47,128 nucleotides of DNA from Lawsonibacter sp. (GTDB taxonomy: Bacteria; Bacillota; Clostridia; Oscillospirales; Oscillospiraceae): the NCBI GenBank assembly GCA_022795855.1, contig JAAWHL010000009.1:1-47128 (forward strand), read 5' to 3'. Under the pieces are notes generated by a model, which searched no databases, had not been told where the DNA came from, and worked only from the letters and a program-made list of their open reading frames with translations. This document shows positions 32,148-41,440 of the stretch, in pieces (within the stretch, counting starts at the first letter, position 1; each line of letters opens with the position of its first letter). The translations under genes were made by a program, and so were the position numbers.

Positions 32148-32996
32148 ATGAACAAAATCGTAGTCATCGGCGGAGGCACCATGGGCCTGGACATCGCCGC
32201 CGTCTTCGCCCGCACCGGCCACCAGGTGGCCGTGCGGGAAATCAATGACGAGCTGGCCGCCAAAGCCCGGGACCGCCTGGAGGCCTCCCTGTCCAAGCAG
32301 GTCAGCCGGGGCAAAATGGAGCAGGCCAAAAAGGACGCCATCCAGGCCAATATGACCTTCACCACCGACGTGTCCCTGGCCGCCGACGCAGACCTGGTCA
32401 TTGAGGCCGCCGTGGAAAAGCTGGAGGTCAAGCAGAGCATCTTTGCCGAGCTGGACCGTATCTGCAAGCCGGAGACCATCCTGGCCACCAACACCTCCTC
32501 CATCTCCATCACCGCCATCGCCTCGGCCACCCAGCGCCCGGACCGCTTCATCGGAATGCACTTCTTCAACCCCGCCACCGTCATGAAGCTGGTGGAGGTC
32601 ATCCGGGGCGTCCACACCTCGCAGGAGACCTACGACGCCATCTTCCAGCTGTCCAAGGACATCGGGAAGGAACCCGTCGAGGTGGCCGAGGCCCCCGGAT
32701 TTGTGGTTAACAAGATCCTGATCCCCATGATTAACGAGGCCATCGGCCTGGTGGAGACCGGCGTGGCCTCCCCCGAGGGCATCGACACCGCCATGAAGCT
32801 GGGCGCCAACCACCCCATGGGCCCCCTGGCCCTGGGCGACCTGGTGGGCCTGGATGTGTGTCTGGCCATTATGGACACCCTGTACGCCGAGACCCACGAC
32901 CCCAAATACCGGGCCTCCCTGCTGCTGCGGAAGATGGTGCGGGGCGGCCTGCTGGGCCGCAAGACCGGCAAGGGCTTCTACGACTACAGCAAGTGA
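32148..32996 (+). CDS. hbd: 3-hydroxybutyryl-CoA dehydrogenase
   Basis: 282 aa, the standard length. NAD-binding Rossmann motif [13 protein letters not shown] at the N-terminus, catalytic histidine in [16 protein letters not shown], and the hinge [17 protein letters not shown]. The C-terminus [15 protein letters not shown] is characteristic. It reduces acetoacetyl-CoA to 3-hydroxybutyryl-CoA with NAD(P)H. With Crt it supplies the middle two steps of butyrate formation; the downstream electron-bifurcating step would feed the Rnf complex encoded nearby. Ribosome site AAAAGGAG. Confidence 0.92.
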   Translation: MNKIVVIGGGTMGLDIAAVFARTGHQVAVREINDELAAKARDRLEASLSKQVSRGKMEQAKKDAIQANMTFTTDVSLAADADLVIEAAVEKLEVKQSIFAELDRICKPETILATNTSSISITAIASATQRPDRFIGMHFFNPATVMKLVEVIRGVHTSQETYDAIFQLSKDIGKEPVEVAEAPGFVVNKILIPMINEAIGLVETGVASPEGIDTAMKLGANHPMGPLALGDLVGLDVCLAIMDTLYAETHDPKYRASLLLRKMVRGGLLGRKTGKGFYDYSK

Positions 32997-33010
32997 TTCG
33001 GCAGGCTATG

Positions 33011-33058
33011 GGTGCGCCCCGGGCGGTCAAAGGACCGCCCGGGGCGCACCTTCTTTTT
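33011..33058 (+). terminator. terminator of crt-hbd
   Basis: An 18-bp perfect stem, GGTGCGCCCCGGGCGGTC with its complement at 33033-33050, loop AAAG, then TTCTTTTT. Confidence 0.9.
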
Positions 33059-33115
33059 CCCCTTCTTCATTTCTTCAGAAATTTTTAAGAGTTCTTCCCC
33101 TATGTTTTTAAGAAA

Positions 33116-33128
33116 CCCTTGCTATACT
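33116..33128 (+). promoter_or_regulatory. extended -10 promoter of glycosyltransferase operon
   Basis: TTGCTATACT gives an extended -10 (TGN then TATACT, 33123-33128). The -35 region is poor. It lies about 90 bases before the start codon. Confidence 0.4.
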
Positions 33129-33218
33129 AATATCATCCAAAAAACTCATCTCCCTGTCTGGGGGACCTGCGCCGCCCGCGTTCCAAGCAGAACCGGCGCT
33201 CTGAGAGGAGGACGCGCC

Positions 33219-34304
33219 ATGAATATTCTAATCCTGACGGGGAAATTCGGCATGGGCCATTTCTCCGCCTCCCAATCCCTCCGGGAGCAGCTGCTGCAGG
33301 CCTTCCCCGAGGCCCAGGTCCAGGTGGAGGACTTCCCCGCCTACGCCATGCCCAACCTCTCCGAGGTGATGTACAAGGCCTTCGACCTGGTGGTCAGCCA
33401 CGGCAGCCACCTGTTCAATACCTACTATAAGCTCACCGCCTTGGGCCGCCCAGACGCCCGTCCCCCCTTTGAAGGGCTCTTCCTGGATAAGCTGGTGGAG
33501 CTGCTCCACCAGCGCCGGCCCGACGCGGTCATCGCCACCCACCCCCTGTGCGCCCAGCTGGTGTCCCGGCTGAAGGGGGAGTGGGGGCTGGACCTGCCCC
33601 TGATTACCTGCGTCACCGACGTGACCTCCCACCCAGAGTGGATTAACCAGAACACCGACTGCTATCTGGTCCCCAGCCGGGAGGTCCGCCGGGCTCTGGC
33701 CGCCAAGGGAGTGGACCCCGCCCTGGTGTGCGTCACCGGCATCCCGGTGCGCCGGGAGTTCCGCACCCTGCCCCGGCGCACCGGCCGGGGAGAGCGGGAG
33801 CTGCTGATTATGGGTGGCGGCCTGGGCCTGCTGCCCCGGGACGACAGCTTCTATGAAAAGCTCAGCGCTATCCCCGGGGTGCATACCACCGTCATCACCG
33901 GCCGCAATCAAAAGCTCTTCCGCCGCCTCAGCGGCCGGTGGGAGAATATCCAGGCGGTGGGCTACACCAGCCAGGTGTGGGAGTATATGGCCCGGGCCGA
34001 CCTGATTGTCACCAAGCCCGGCGGCATCACCCTGTTCGAGACCATCTTCGCCCAGGTGCCCATTCTGACCTGGCCCCCCGCCCTTCAGCAGGAGCGCAGC
34101 AACGCCCGCTGGCTGACCCAGGCGGGCATCGGCTGGGTGGCCGAAAGCCAGGACTGCGCCCGGGAGATTCAGGAGCTTTTGCTGGACAGACCCCGTCTGG
34201 CCAGCGCGGCGGCCCGGATGGGCCGCCTGAAGGAGCAGCTGGAGGTGGAAAGCCTGGACCGGCTGATGGAGGCTATTGTAAAAACACAGGAGGCGGCGGT
34301 ATGA
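33219..34304 (+). CDS. MGDG-synthase/UgtP-like glycosyltransferase
   Basis: 361 aa, GT28-type. The N-terminal acceptor half begins ILILTGKFGMGHFSASQSL, the hallmark of monogalactosyldiacylglycerol synthase and processive diacylglycerol glucosyltransferase. The C-terminal nucleotide-sugar half carries TKPGGITLFETIFAQVP. It would add a sugar to diacylglycerol at the inner membrane face, giving glycolipid or an anchor for wall polymers. The ATG at 33219 follows GAGAGGAGGA, and the stop overlaps the next gene by four bases (ATGA). Confidence 0.86.
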   Translation: MNILILTGKFGMGHFSASQSLREQLLQAFPEAQVQVEDFPAYAMPNLSEVMYKAFDLVVSHGSHLFNTYYKLTALGRPDARPPFEGLFLDKLVELLHQRRPDAVIATHPLCAQLVSRLKGEWGLDLPLITCVTDVTSHPEWINQNTDCYLVPSREVRRALAAKGVDPALVCVTGIPVRREFRTLPRRTGRGERELLIMGGGLGLLPRDDSFYEKLSAIPGVHTTVITGRNQKLFRRLSGRWENIQAVGYTSQVWEYMARADLIVTKPGGITLFETIFAQVPILTWPPALQQERSNARWLTQAGIGWVAESQDCAREIQELLLDRPRLASAAARMGRLKEQLEVESLDRLMEAIVKTQEAAV

Positions 34305-35419
34305 TGTCAGGAAAAAAGAATTGTCTGGGCCTGCTGCTTCTGGCCGCCCTGATGGGGGTGACCGGGGCGGTGCTCCTGCGGGGAGAGTCCCTCCGCCTGC
34401 TGGGAGCCGCCCTGCGCCAGCTTCGTCCCCCCTTCCTCCTGCTGGCCCTGGGGGCTATGGTGGGTTACGTGGGGTGCGAGGCCCTGTGTACCAAACAGAT
34501 CCTGGGCCGCCTGGGCCACCGCGTCCCCTACCGCCAGTGCCTGGGCTACTCCTTCGTGGGCTTTTATGTCAGCTCCATCACGCCCTCCGCCACCGGCGGC
34601 CAGCCCGCCCAAATCTACTATATGAGCCGGGACCAGATTCCCGCCGCCCACGGCGCGCTGAACATGATGCTCATCGCCGCCTGCTATCAGGCGGCCACCC
34701 TGATCTGGGGCGGCGGCGTGTGGCTGCTGGTCCCCCGGCTCCGCCACCTTATGTCGGGCGGCTGGAGCCTGCTGCTGATTTACGGCGCGGGCATGATGGT
34801 GCTGCTCACCCTGGGCATGGCCATGGTCATGTTCCTGCCCAACCCCGCCCGCCGCATCTGCCAGGGGATTTTAAGCGTCCTGACCGCGCTGCGCATCCTC
34901 CGCAGCCCGCAGGCCGCCCAGGAGAAAATCGACCGCCAGCTGGCCGAGTACGCCCGGGGCGCTGCCTGCATCAAGCGCAACCCCGGCCTGGCCCTGCGGG
35001 TGCTGGGCCTGTGCATGGTGCAGCTGGGCCTGCTGTTCTCCGTCCCCTGGATGGTCTATCTGGCTTTCGGCCTGACCGGCAGCAGCTGGCTTCAGGTGGC
35101 CGGCACCCAGGCCCTGGTCACCCTGTGCGTGTGCAACCTGCCCCTGCCCGGCGCGGTGGGCCCCGCCGAGGGCACCTTTGTGGCCGCCTTCACCCCCCTC
35201 TTCGGCTCCACCCTGGCCACCCCCGCCATGCTGGTCTCCCGGAGCATCAGCTTCTACTCCTTCCTGCCCGTCAGCTTCGCCGTGGCCGCCGCCGTCCACC
35301 TGCGCACCAGCCGGCAGGCCCGGGAGCGGGCCCTGCGGGAGATGACCGCCTCCCAGACCCACACCCGCGTCCAGGCCGTCCGCACCTACCTGAACGCCCG
35401 GGCGGAGAAGGCGGGATAG
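34301..35419 (+). CDS. UPF0104/AglD-type membrane protein (flippase-like)
   Basis: 372 aa with eight or so membrane segments. The family landmarks SITPSATGGQPAQIYYM and the later LPLPGAVGPAEGTFVAAF fit the lysylphosphatidylglycerol-synthetase transmembrane/UPF0104 family, without the aminoacyltransferase domain of MprF. Such proteins are thought to move or present lipids. Coupling by a four-base overlap to a glycolipid synthase suggests that it flips the product of that enzyme; this is inference from context. Confidence 0.78.
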   Translation: MMSGKKNCLGLLLLAALMGVTGAVLLRGESLRLLGAALRQLRPPFLLLALGAMVGYVGCEALCTKQILGRLGHRVPYRQCLGYSFVGFYVSSITPSATGGQPAQIYYMSRDQIPAAHGALNMMLIAACYQAATLIWGGGVWLLVPRLRHLMSGGWSLLLIYGAGMMVLLTLGMAMVMFLPNPARRICQGILSVLTALRILRSPQAAQEKIDRQLAEYARGAACIKRNPGLALRVLGLCMVQLGLLFSVPWMVYLAFGLTGSSWLQVAGTQALVTLCVCNLPLPGAVGPAEGTFVAAFTPLFGSTLATPAMLVSRSISFYSFLPVSFAVAAAVHLRTSRQARERALREMTASQTHTRVQAVRTYLNARAEKAG

Positions 35420-35474
35420 GTCCCTGTTTTGGAACGGGACGGTACAGGCTTTCTGCCCCTGTCTGAAGATGAAT

Positions 35475-35515
35475 CGGAGCCGTTTTTCAAGCCTCAGGCT
35501 TGAAAAACGGCTCCG
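35475..35515. terminator. long perfect inverted repeat between convergent genes
   Basis: A 19-bp perfect stem (35475-35493 with 35497-35515) and a three-base TCA loop; both arms contain runs of five A or T. No U-run follows on either strand. It lies between the UPF0104 gene and the convergent tetR and probably ends both transcripts. Confidence 0.6.
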
Positions 35516-35572
35516 CCGCGTCCCCTGTTATCCGCCGGAGATAAATCCCGGCGCGGATGCCAAAGCCGCGCA

Positions 35573-36139
35573 TCAGCGGCTGAAATGGCGCATCGCGTCG
35601 TCCATTCCGTGCTCCAGCAGGATATAAAAGTAGTCCAGCCGCTCCACCATTCCGCTGACCATCCCCCGGTCCACCCAGTTGAGCAGCACATTGACCAATA
35701 TAAATACATAAATGTCCTCAATAAACTCTACCGCGCCCGGCTCAATGCGGTAGTTTTTTGCCTGCTCCCGCACAATTCTGGACAGGTGGGGCTTGATCCA
35801 TCTGCTCAGATAGCGTTCGATGTAGGCCCGGTCAAAGGCCCGGTAGGTGTTAATCAGAAGGCTCTTATTCTCCCGCATCATCTTAATCAGCAGCTCAATG
35901 GCCTCCTTGCGGCCCATGTTCTCCGTCTGCTCCAGAAGCTCCTGCGTCACGTTCTGGAACCGCCATTCCACCACGGCGTAGATGTCCTGAAAATGATAAT
36001 AGAAGGTCTGACGGGCAATCCCGCAGTCCTCTACCAGGTCCTTTACCGTGATTTCGTCCAGCGGCTTTTCCAGCAGCAGCTTTCGCAAAGAACCCTCGAT
36101 GGCCTTTTTTGTCACATTCGCCTTGACGCCGTTTGCCAT
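35573..36139 (-). CDS. TetR/AcrR-family regulator
   Basis: 188 aa. N-terminal helix-turn-helix ITVKDLVEDCGIARQTFYYHFQDIYAVVEW (about residues 29-58) and an all-helical C-terminal domain resembling the DhaS/TetR_C_8 group. Its ligand and targets are not evident; no divergent partner is close. The start ATG at 36139 follows GGAGGGACGGTACA. The longer open frame to 36304 is GC-rich leader, not protein. Confidence 0.83.
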   Translation of the reverse strand: MANGVKANVTKKAIEGSLRKLLLEKPLDEITVKDLVEDCGIARQTFYYHFQDIYAVVEWRFQNVTQELLEQTENMGRKEAIELLIKMMRENKSLLINTYRAFDRAYIERYLSRWIKPHLSRIVREQAKNYRIEPGAVEFIEDIYVFILVNVLLNWVDRGMVSGMVERLDYFYILLEHGMDDAMRHFSR

Positions 36140-36500
36140 TGTACCGTCCCTCCATTGCACCTTTTGTTCCGGTTCCGCCTGACCGGCTGGGCTCCGCCCA
36201 AACCCGCCGGGGCCCTGCCCCGGGCCCCGCCGCCATTTGAAAAGGGCGGCCCTAAACTGAAACCCTCCCCTGCCCGTCTGAACTATATCATAACAGAATC
36301 CCAAAAAATCGCAAGATTTATCCCCTGTTTTTCCTTAATTCGGCACTTTGCACATCCATTCGCCGTAAAAAGCCCCCCGGACCGCCAGGCGGCCCGGGGA
36401 GCTTTTCTACACCTCTGAACGCAAAACAACGTTTTGTATCAAAGGTTTTCTTTTGATTCTTTTCTTTTTCAAAAGAGAAGAATGCGCAACCATACAGCCC
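36140..36500. other. tetR leader, tetR promoter and rnf terminator region
   Basis: No gene seen. 36190-36250 is a GC-rich palindromic block (GGGGCCCTGCCCCGGGCCCC) resembling common dispersed repeats. A tetR promoter is plausible on the minus strand: TTGCGA (36309-36314), a 16-base spacer and TATGAT (36287-36292). A hairpin with AAAAGC...GCTTTT arms at 36368-36406, GC-rich with two mismatches, is the likely rnf operon terminator about 95 bases after rnfB. Confidence 0.6.
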
Positions 36501-37304
36501 TCAGGACTGCGCCGGCACGTGGATGACCCCCACGGGGCACTCCTTCACGCACAGCTGGCAGCCCACGCACTTTTCCTGGTCGATATAGGCCAGGTTGTTC
36601 TCCACGGTGATGGCCTGCTTGGGGCAGGCCTTGGCACACTTCATGCAGCCGATGCAGCCGGCGGAGCACACCTTGCGGGTCTGGGCGCCCTTATCCTTGT
36701 TCTGGCACAGGACCACGGGCTTGCGCTTGTGTTCGGGAATGATGGAGATAATGGCGTTGGGGCAGGCCTTGGCACAGGCGCCGCAGCCGGTACACTTCTC
36801 CCGGTCCACCAGGGCCACGCCCTGGTCGGTGACGTGGATGGCGTCAAAGGCACACACCTTGGTGCAGTCGCCGTAGCCCAGGCAGCCGAAGGCGCAGGCG
36901 CCGTCGCCGCCGTACAGGCCCTTGACGGCCAGGCAGCTCTGGATCCCCTCAAACTCAAACTTCTTGGAGGTCTTCTCACAGGTGCCGGAGCAGGCCACCA
37001 CAGCCTTCATGGCGGCGGCGCTGCCCGCCTCCACGCCCATGATGGCGGCAATCTCACCGGCCACCTTGGCCCCGCCGGGGACGCACTTGTTGACGGCGTT
37101 GCCGTCCTCCACGATGGTTTTGGCATAGTCGGCGCAGCCGGCGCAGCCGCAGGCGCCGCAGTTGGCGCCGGGCAGGGCCTCGGTAATCTTACTGACCCGC
37201 TCGTCCACCGGCACATACATCAGGATGGAGGCGGCCACCAGAATCACCGCGCCGATCAGGCCGATTACCGTGACCACAACGATTGCCAATAAAATCGGAT
37301 TCAT
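36501..37304 (-). CDS. rnfB: Rnf complex iron-sulfur subunit RnfB
   Basis: 267 aa. An N-terminal membrane helix (about residues 4-28), the Fe-S motif GANCGACGCAGCADYA (near 48-62), and further cysteine clusters including two classic ferredoxin motifs CTGCGACAKACP and CVGCQLCVKECP, plus CIGCMKCAKACP. RnfB takes electrons from reduced ferredoxin and passes them into the complex. As in other Clostridia it is the last gene of the operon. The start follows the rnfA stop by 20 bases. Confidence 0.93.
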   Translation of the reverse strand: MNPILLAIVVVTVIGLIGAVILVAASILMYVPVDERVSKITEALPGANCGACGCAGCADYAKTIVEDGNAVNKCVPGGAKVAGEIAAIMGVEAGSAAAMKAVVACSGTCEKTSKKFEFEGIQSCLAVKGLYGGDGACAFGCLGYGDCTKVCAFDAIHVTDQGVALVDREKCTGCGACAKACPNAIISIIPEHKRKPVVLCQNKDKGAQTRKVCSAGCIGCMKCAKACPKQAITVENNLAYIDQEKCVGCQLCVKECPVGVIHVPAQS

Positions 37305-37324
37305 AACTTACTCTCCCCTCCTAA

Positions 37325-37942
37325 TCAGACGCCGAAGATAGCTTCCACGATGCCGCCGAAGCCCATGAAGGACAGGGAGGTCATAGCAGCGGCCACCAGG
37401 GTGATGGGCAGGCCCTCAAAGCACTTGGGGGTGACGGCCTCCTCCACCCGGCGGCGCACGCCGGAGAAGAGCACCATAGCCACCAGGAAGCCGATGCCGG
37501 CGCCGGCGGCGCAAACGATGCTCTCGGCAAAGTTATACTTGTTGTCCAGGTTCAGGATGGTCACGCCCAGGATGGTGCAGTTGGTGGTAATCAGGGGCAG
37601 ATACACGCCCAGGGCGCTGTAGAGGGCGGGAATGTACTTCTTCAGGATGTTCTCCAGCAGCTGAACCAGAATGGCGATAATCAGGATGAAGACAATGGTC
37701 TGAAGATAGCCCATGTCGCGGGCGGTCCCCTGGGCCCAGTCGGGCGAGAGAATAAAGGTGTAGATGGGCCAGGTGGCAGCGGTGGCCATAATCATGACGA
37801 AGGTGACTGCCAGGGACATGCCTACGGCGCTGTCCAGCTTCTTGGAGACGCCCAGGAAGGGGCAGATACCCAAAAACTTTGCCAAAACGTAGTTGTCCAC
37901 CAGGATCATGGTGAAGAAGATGCTGGCAAGTTTCAGTGCCAT
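37325..37942 (-). CDS. rnfA: Rnf complex membrane subunit RnfA
   Basis: 205 aa, six membrane segments. MALKLASIFFTMILVDNYVLAKFLGICPFLGVSK is the conserved RnfA start and contains the membrane Cys of the GICPFLG motif that helps ligate an intramembrane iron-sulfur cluster. A second such Cys is in TTNCTILG. It forms a pseudo-symmetric pair with RnfE. The ATG shares one base with the rnfE stop (TAATG). Confidence 0.93.
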   Translation of the reverse strand: MALKLASIFFTMILVDNYVLAKFLGICPFLGVSKKLDSAVGMSLAVTFVMIMATAATWPIYTFILSPDWAQGTARDMGYLQTIVFILIIAILVQLLENILKKYIPALYSALGVYLPLITTNCTILGVTILNLDNKYNFAESIVCAAGAGIGFLVAMVLFSGVRRRVEEAVTPKCFEGLPITLVAAAMTSLSFMGFGGIVEAIFGV

Positions 37943-38637
37943 TACGCGTTCCCTCCTTCCGCAGTCTCAGCAGGCGCGTCCTGCTTCTCCTTCTTGGCTC
38001 TGGGGGTGGTCAGCCACACGGCGCCGGCCATCAGCACGCCGAAGACAAAGAAGCCGCCGGGGGCGCTGGTCATCAGGGTGAAGGGGTCCACGGAGGCGGG
38101 CAGGACCTGAATCTTGAAGCCCTCGGGCAGGAAGGGCAGCAGCCCGTCCAGGCCGGCCATCCAGGTGCCGGCGCCCAGAATCTCACGGATGGAGCCCATC
38201 AGGGTCAGGGTCAGGGTAAAGCCGACGCCCATGCCGATGCCGTCCAGCGCGGAGTCCAGCACGCTGTTCTTGGAGGCAAACATCTCGGCCCGGCCCAGGA
38301 TGATGCAGTTCACCACAATCAGGGGCAGGTATACGCCCAGCGCGGAGTCCAGGCTGGGGACGAAGGCCTTTACCAGCATCTGCACCACGGACACGAAGCC
38401 CGCGATGACGGTGATGTAGCAGGGAATGCGCACCTGGTCGGGAATCACCTTCCGCAGGGCGGAGATGACCACGTTGGAGCACAGCAGCACGAAGGTGGCG
38501 GCCAGACCCATGCCGATGCCGTTGGAGGCCATGGAGGTGACAGCCAGGGTGGGGCAGGTGCCCAGGACCAACCGCAGCACGGGGTTTTCCTTCAGGATGC
38601 CGTTGGTCAGAATTTCCATTTTGTTGTTTTTACTCAT
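37942..38637 (-). CDS. rnfE: Rnf complex membrane subunit RnfE
   Basis: 231 aa. Homologous to RnfA, with LTNGILKENPVLRLVLGTCPTLAVTSMASNGIGMGLA at the start (Cys in LGTCPTL) and VVNCIILGRAEMFA (second Cys). The C-terminus is a short charged tail (AKKEKQDAPAETAEG). It is part of the membrane core through which ion translocation is coupled to electron flow. Starts 18 bases after rnfG. Confidence 0.93.
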   Translation of the reverse strand: MSKNNKMEILTNGILKENPVLRLVLGTCPTLAVTSMASNGIGMGLAATFVLLCSNVVISALRKVIPDQVRIPCYITVIAGFVSVVQMLVKAFVPSLDSALGVYLPLIVVNCIILGRAEMFASKNSVLDSALDGIGMGVGFTLTLTLMGSIREILGAGTWMAGLDGLLPFLPEGFKIQVLPASVDPFTLMTSAPGGFFVFGVLMAGAVWLTTPRAKKEKQDAPAETAEGGNA

Positions 38638-38655
38638 TCTCTACACACCTGCCTT

Positions 38656-39189
38656 TCAGGAAATCTCGTTGTAGGCGTCGATGGCCGCGTTGACGGCGTT
38701 GGTCACCGCCCGGCTGGAGATGGAGGCGCCGGTGATTTTATCCACGTCCACGCCCAAGGTCAGAGTCTGGGCCGCCTTGCCGGCGAACTGGTCCCAGAAT
38801 GCGGTGGGCTGGGTGGTGACCTTGGTGCCCACGCCCTGGGTCTCGCCCTGGCTTGTGACCTTAATCTGCTTGATGGTTCCGTCGGGGGTGAAGGCCACCA
38901 TAACGGTGATCGTGCTGCTGTAGCCCTTGCCGGAGCAGGTAATCACGGTGCCTACGCCGTTGTCGGCGGTGTACACATCGGAGACGTTCTCCACAGAGAC
39001 GTCCTCCACCTTGGTGAAGCCGCTGGCCTCGGGCAGCAGCTCCTGGCGGGCCTGCTCCTGGGCCAGGCGGGTGGCCTCCTCAATGATGGGGGCGGTGACG
39101 CTGTTGGTGGCGGCCAGCGCCCCGGTGATGACCACGCAGATGATGCACAGCACCACAATGGGCTTAAACATACGGTTCCAATTGTTCAT
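38656..39189 (-). CDS. rnfG: Rnf complex flavoprotein subunit RnfG
   Basis: 177 aa. One N-terminal membrane helix (about residues 9-28) and an extracytoplasmic FMN-binding domain. The covalent FMN attachment motif reads DKITGASISSRAV: the accepting residue, Thr in many relatives, would be Ser158 here. ApbE-type flavin transferase targets allow S or T at that position, so it is probably functional. The ATG overlaps the rnfD stop by four bases. Confidence 0.92.
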   Translation of the reverse strand: MNNWNRMFKPIVVLCIICVVITGALAATNSVTAPIIEEATRLAQEQARQELLPEASGFTKVEDVSVENVSDVYTADNGVGTVITCSGKGYSSTITVMVAFTPDGTIKQIKVTSQGETQGVGTKVTTQPTAFWDQFAGKAAQTLTLGVDVDKITGASISSRAVTNAVNAAIDAYNEIS

Positions 39190-40130
39190 TTCGCGGCCGC
39201 CTCCTTTTTCGCCTTGGCAATGCCCAGCTTATCCTGGCGGGTATTGATTTCAATGTAGGGCACCACCAGATTCATCAGCAGAATGGCGAAGGACACGCCC
39301 TCGTTCATGGTGCCGAAGCGGCGGATCATCATGGTGATAACGCCCAGGCAGACGCCGAAAATCAGCTTGCCCTTCTCGGTGGTGGGAGAGGTGACATAGT
39401 CGGTGGCCATGAAGAAGGCGCCCAGCATCAGGCCGCCGGAGAGCAGCTGCACAATGGGATCCATGCCGAAGCACAGGCTGAGCACGGCCACAGAGGCCAG
39501 GTAGCTCACGGGGATCATGGGGCTGATGACCTTGGTGGCGATCAGGTAGACGCCGCCCGCCAGGATGGCAAGGGCGCAGGTCTCGCCCAGAACGCCGCCG
39601 TGGTTGCCCAGCAGCAGGGTGACATAGCTGCCCGCGTTCAGCTCGCCGGCCACGGCCAGAGGGGTGGCGGAGGAGAGGGCGTCGATGCCGTTGCTGGGGT
39701 AGATGTAGGTGGTCATACGGCCGGTAAAGCCCAGCGCCAGGGCGATGCGGCCCACAATGGCGGGGTTGGCGAAGTTGTAGCCCAGGCCGCCGAAGAGCTG
39801 CTTGACCACCACGATGGAAATCAGCGCGCCCACCACGGCCATCCAGACGGGCATTCCGGCGGGCAGGTTGAAGGCCAGCAGCATTCCGGTGACCACGGCG
39901 GAGAAATCGTTGATGGTGGTGTCCCGGCCCATCAGCTTGCAGTAGCCGTACTCGAACAGCACGCAGGCGGCCACGGTGACGGCGGTGAGCAGCAGAGCGC
40001 TAAAGCCGTAAATGACCACGGAGGCGGCCAGGGCGGGCAGCAGGGCGATGCAGACCCGCTGCATGATTTTGCTGGTGCTGTCCGCGCTGGTGATATGGGG
40101 CGCGGCGGAGACAATCAACTTGTTGGCCAT
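39186..40130 (-). CDS. rnfD: Rnf complex membrane flavoprotein RnfD
   Basis: 314 aa, about 9-10 membrane segments. The covalent FMN site is visible as ALSSATPLAV (Thr156), and NLPAGMPVWMAVVGA and GGLGYNFANPAIVGRI are conserved family stretches. It works with RnfG in moving electrons across the membrane domain. The ATG shares one base with the rnfC stop (TAATG), showing tight coupling. Confidence 0.93.
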   Translation of the reverse strand: MANKLIVSAAPHITSADSTSKIMQRVCIALLPALAASVVIYGFSALLLTAVTVAACVLFEYGYCKLMGRDTTINDFSAVVTGMLLAFNLPAGMPVWMAVVGALISIVVVKQLFGGLGYNFANPAIVGRIALALGFTGRMTTYIYPSNGIDALSSATPLAVAGELNAGSYVTLLLGNHGGVLGETCALAILAGGVYLIATKVISPMIPVSYLASVAVLSLCFGMDPIVQLLSGGLMLGAFFMATDYVTSPTTEKGKLIFGVCLGVITMMIRRFGTMNEGVSFAILLMNLVVPYIEINTRQDKLGIAKAKKEAAAK

Positions 40131-41440
40131 TACTTCTTACCTCCATTCTTCATCATAATCTTGGCCAGGGCGATGGAGGGGGCCAGAGGCCGCTTGGCCG
40201 GACAGACAAAGGAGCAGGTGCCGCAGCTCATGCACAGGTCGGCGTTGAGCTCAATCAGCAGCTCCACATTGCCCTTGTTGTAGGCCTGGACAATCTCCTT
40301 GGCGGACAGGCCCAGGGGGCAGGCGTTGGTGCACCGGCCGCAGTGGATGCAGTTGGTGGCCTTGGGAATCCGGGCCATCTTCTCGGAGAAGGCCAGGACG
40401 GCGTTGTTGTTCTTCAGAATCGGCTGGTCCAGGTCGGCCACGCAGGTGCCCATCATGGGGCCGCCGTAGAGGACCTTGCCCGGCTCGGCGGTCAGACCGC
40501 CGCAGAAGTCCAGCAGCTCCCGGATGGGGGTGCCGATGATGACCTCCACATTCTGGGGCTTTGCCACGATGTCGCCGTCCACCGTCAGGCGCTTGGTGGT
40601 CAGGGGGATGCCGGTCTCCAGGTATTTGGAGACGAAGGCCACGGAGGTGACGTTCATCACCACCACCCCCACGTCGGAGGGCAGGCCGGGGAAGGGGACC
40701 TCCCGCCCGGTGCAGTTCTCAATCAGCACCTTCTCCGCGCCCTGGGGGTAGCGGCAGGGCAGCTCCTTCACCTCGATGCCGGGCGCGTCGATGGCGGCCT
40801 TCATCTTGGCGATGGCCTCGGGCTTGTTGCCCTCAATGCCGATGACGCACTTGGGAATTTCCAGGTACTTCATCACCTGCTTGATTCCGTTGAGCACGTG
40901 CCGGGTGTCCTCGATGAAGCAGCGGTTGTCCGAGGTGATGTAGGGTTCGCACTCCGCGCCGTTAATCAGCAGGGTGTCAATCTCGTCCAGGTTCTTGGGG
41001 GCCAGCTTCACCGCCGTGGGGAAGCCCGCGCCGCCCAGGCCCACCAGGCCGCTGGCCCGGACCGCGTCCTGGAAGGACTTCAGGTCGGTCACCTGGGGGG
41101 GGGCGATGGCGGGGTCCAGCTTCTGCTCCCCGTCCGGGGTGATGACCACGGCGGTCTGTTTGGCCCCGTTGGGGGCGGTGATGGTGGTAATCTCTGCCAC
41201 GGTGCCCGATACGCCGGAGTGGATATCCGCCGAGACAAAGCCGCCGGCCCTGCCCACCACGGTGCCCACGTACACCTGGTCGCCCTTTGCCACTGCGGGG
41301 GCGGCGGGGGCGCCGATGTGCTGCCCCATGGACAGGACGATTTTGGAGGGCAGGGTCATCTTCACCGTCTCCAGGTTGCTCGTCCCCTTCTCATGAGGCA
41401 CTCCCGCGCCCTGCGCGGAACGTTTGAGGAATTTGCTCAT
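40130..41440 (-). CDS. rnfC: Rnf complex NADH-binding subunit RnfC
   Basis: 436 aa. The N-terminal barrel-sandwich/quinone-like segment (PSKIVLSMGQHIGAPAAPAV) is followed by the FMN/NADH-binding region with GLVGLGGAGFPTAVKL (about residues 130-146). Two ferredoxin motifs near the C-terminus are CIHCGRCTNACP and CMSCGTCSFVCP. It is the peripheral subunit where NAD is reduced. It is the first gene of the operon, with a leader of about 250 bases from the promoter at 41695. Confidence 0.93.
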   Translation of the reverse strand: MSKFLKRSAQGAGVPHEKGTSNLETVKMTLPSKIVLSMGQHIGAPAAPAVAKGDQVYVGTVVGRAGGFVSADIHSGVSGTVAEITTITAPNGAKQTAVVITPDGEQKLDPAIAPPQVTDLKSFQDAVRASGLVGLGGAGFPTAVKLAPKNLDEIDTLLINGAECEPYITSDNRCFIEDTRHVLNGIKQVMKYLEIPKCVIGIEGNKPEAIAKMKAAIDAPGIEVKELPCRYPQGAEKVLIENCTGREVPFPGLPSDVGVVVMNVTSVAFVSKYLETGIPLTTKRLTVDGDIVAKPQNVEVIIGTPIRELLDFCGGLTAEPGKVLYGGPMMGTCVADLDQPILKNNNAVLAFSEKMARIPKATNCIHCGRCTNACPLGLSAKEIVQAYNKGNVELLIELNADLCMSCGTCSFVCPAKRPLAPSIALAKIMMKNGGKK

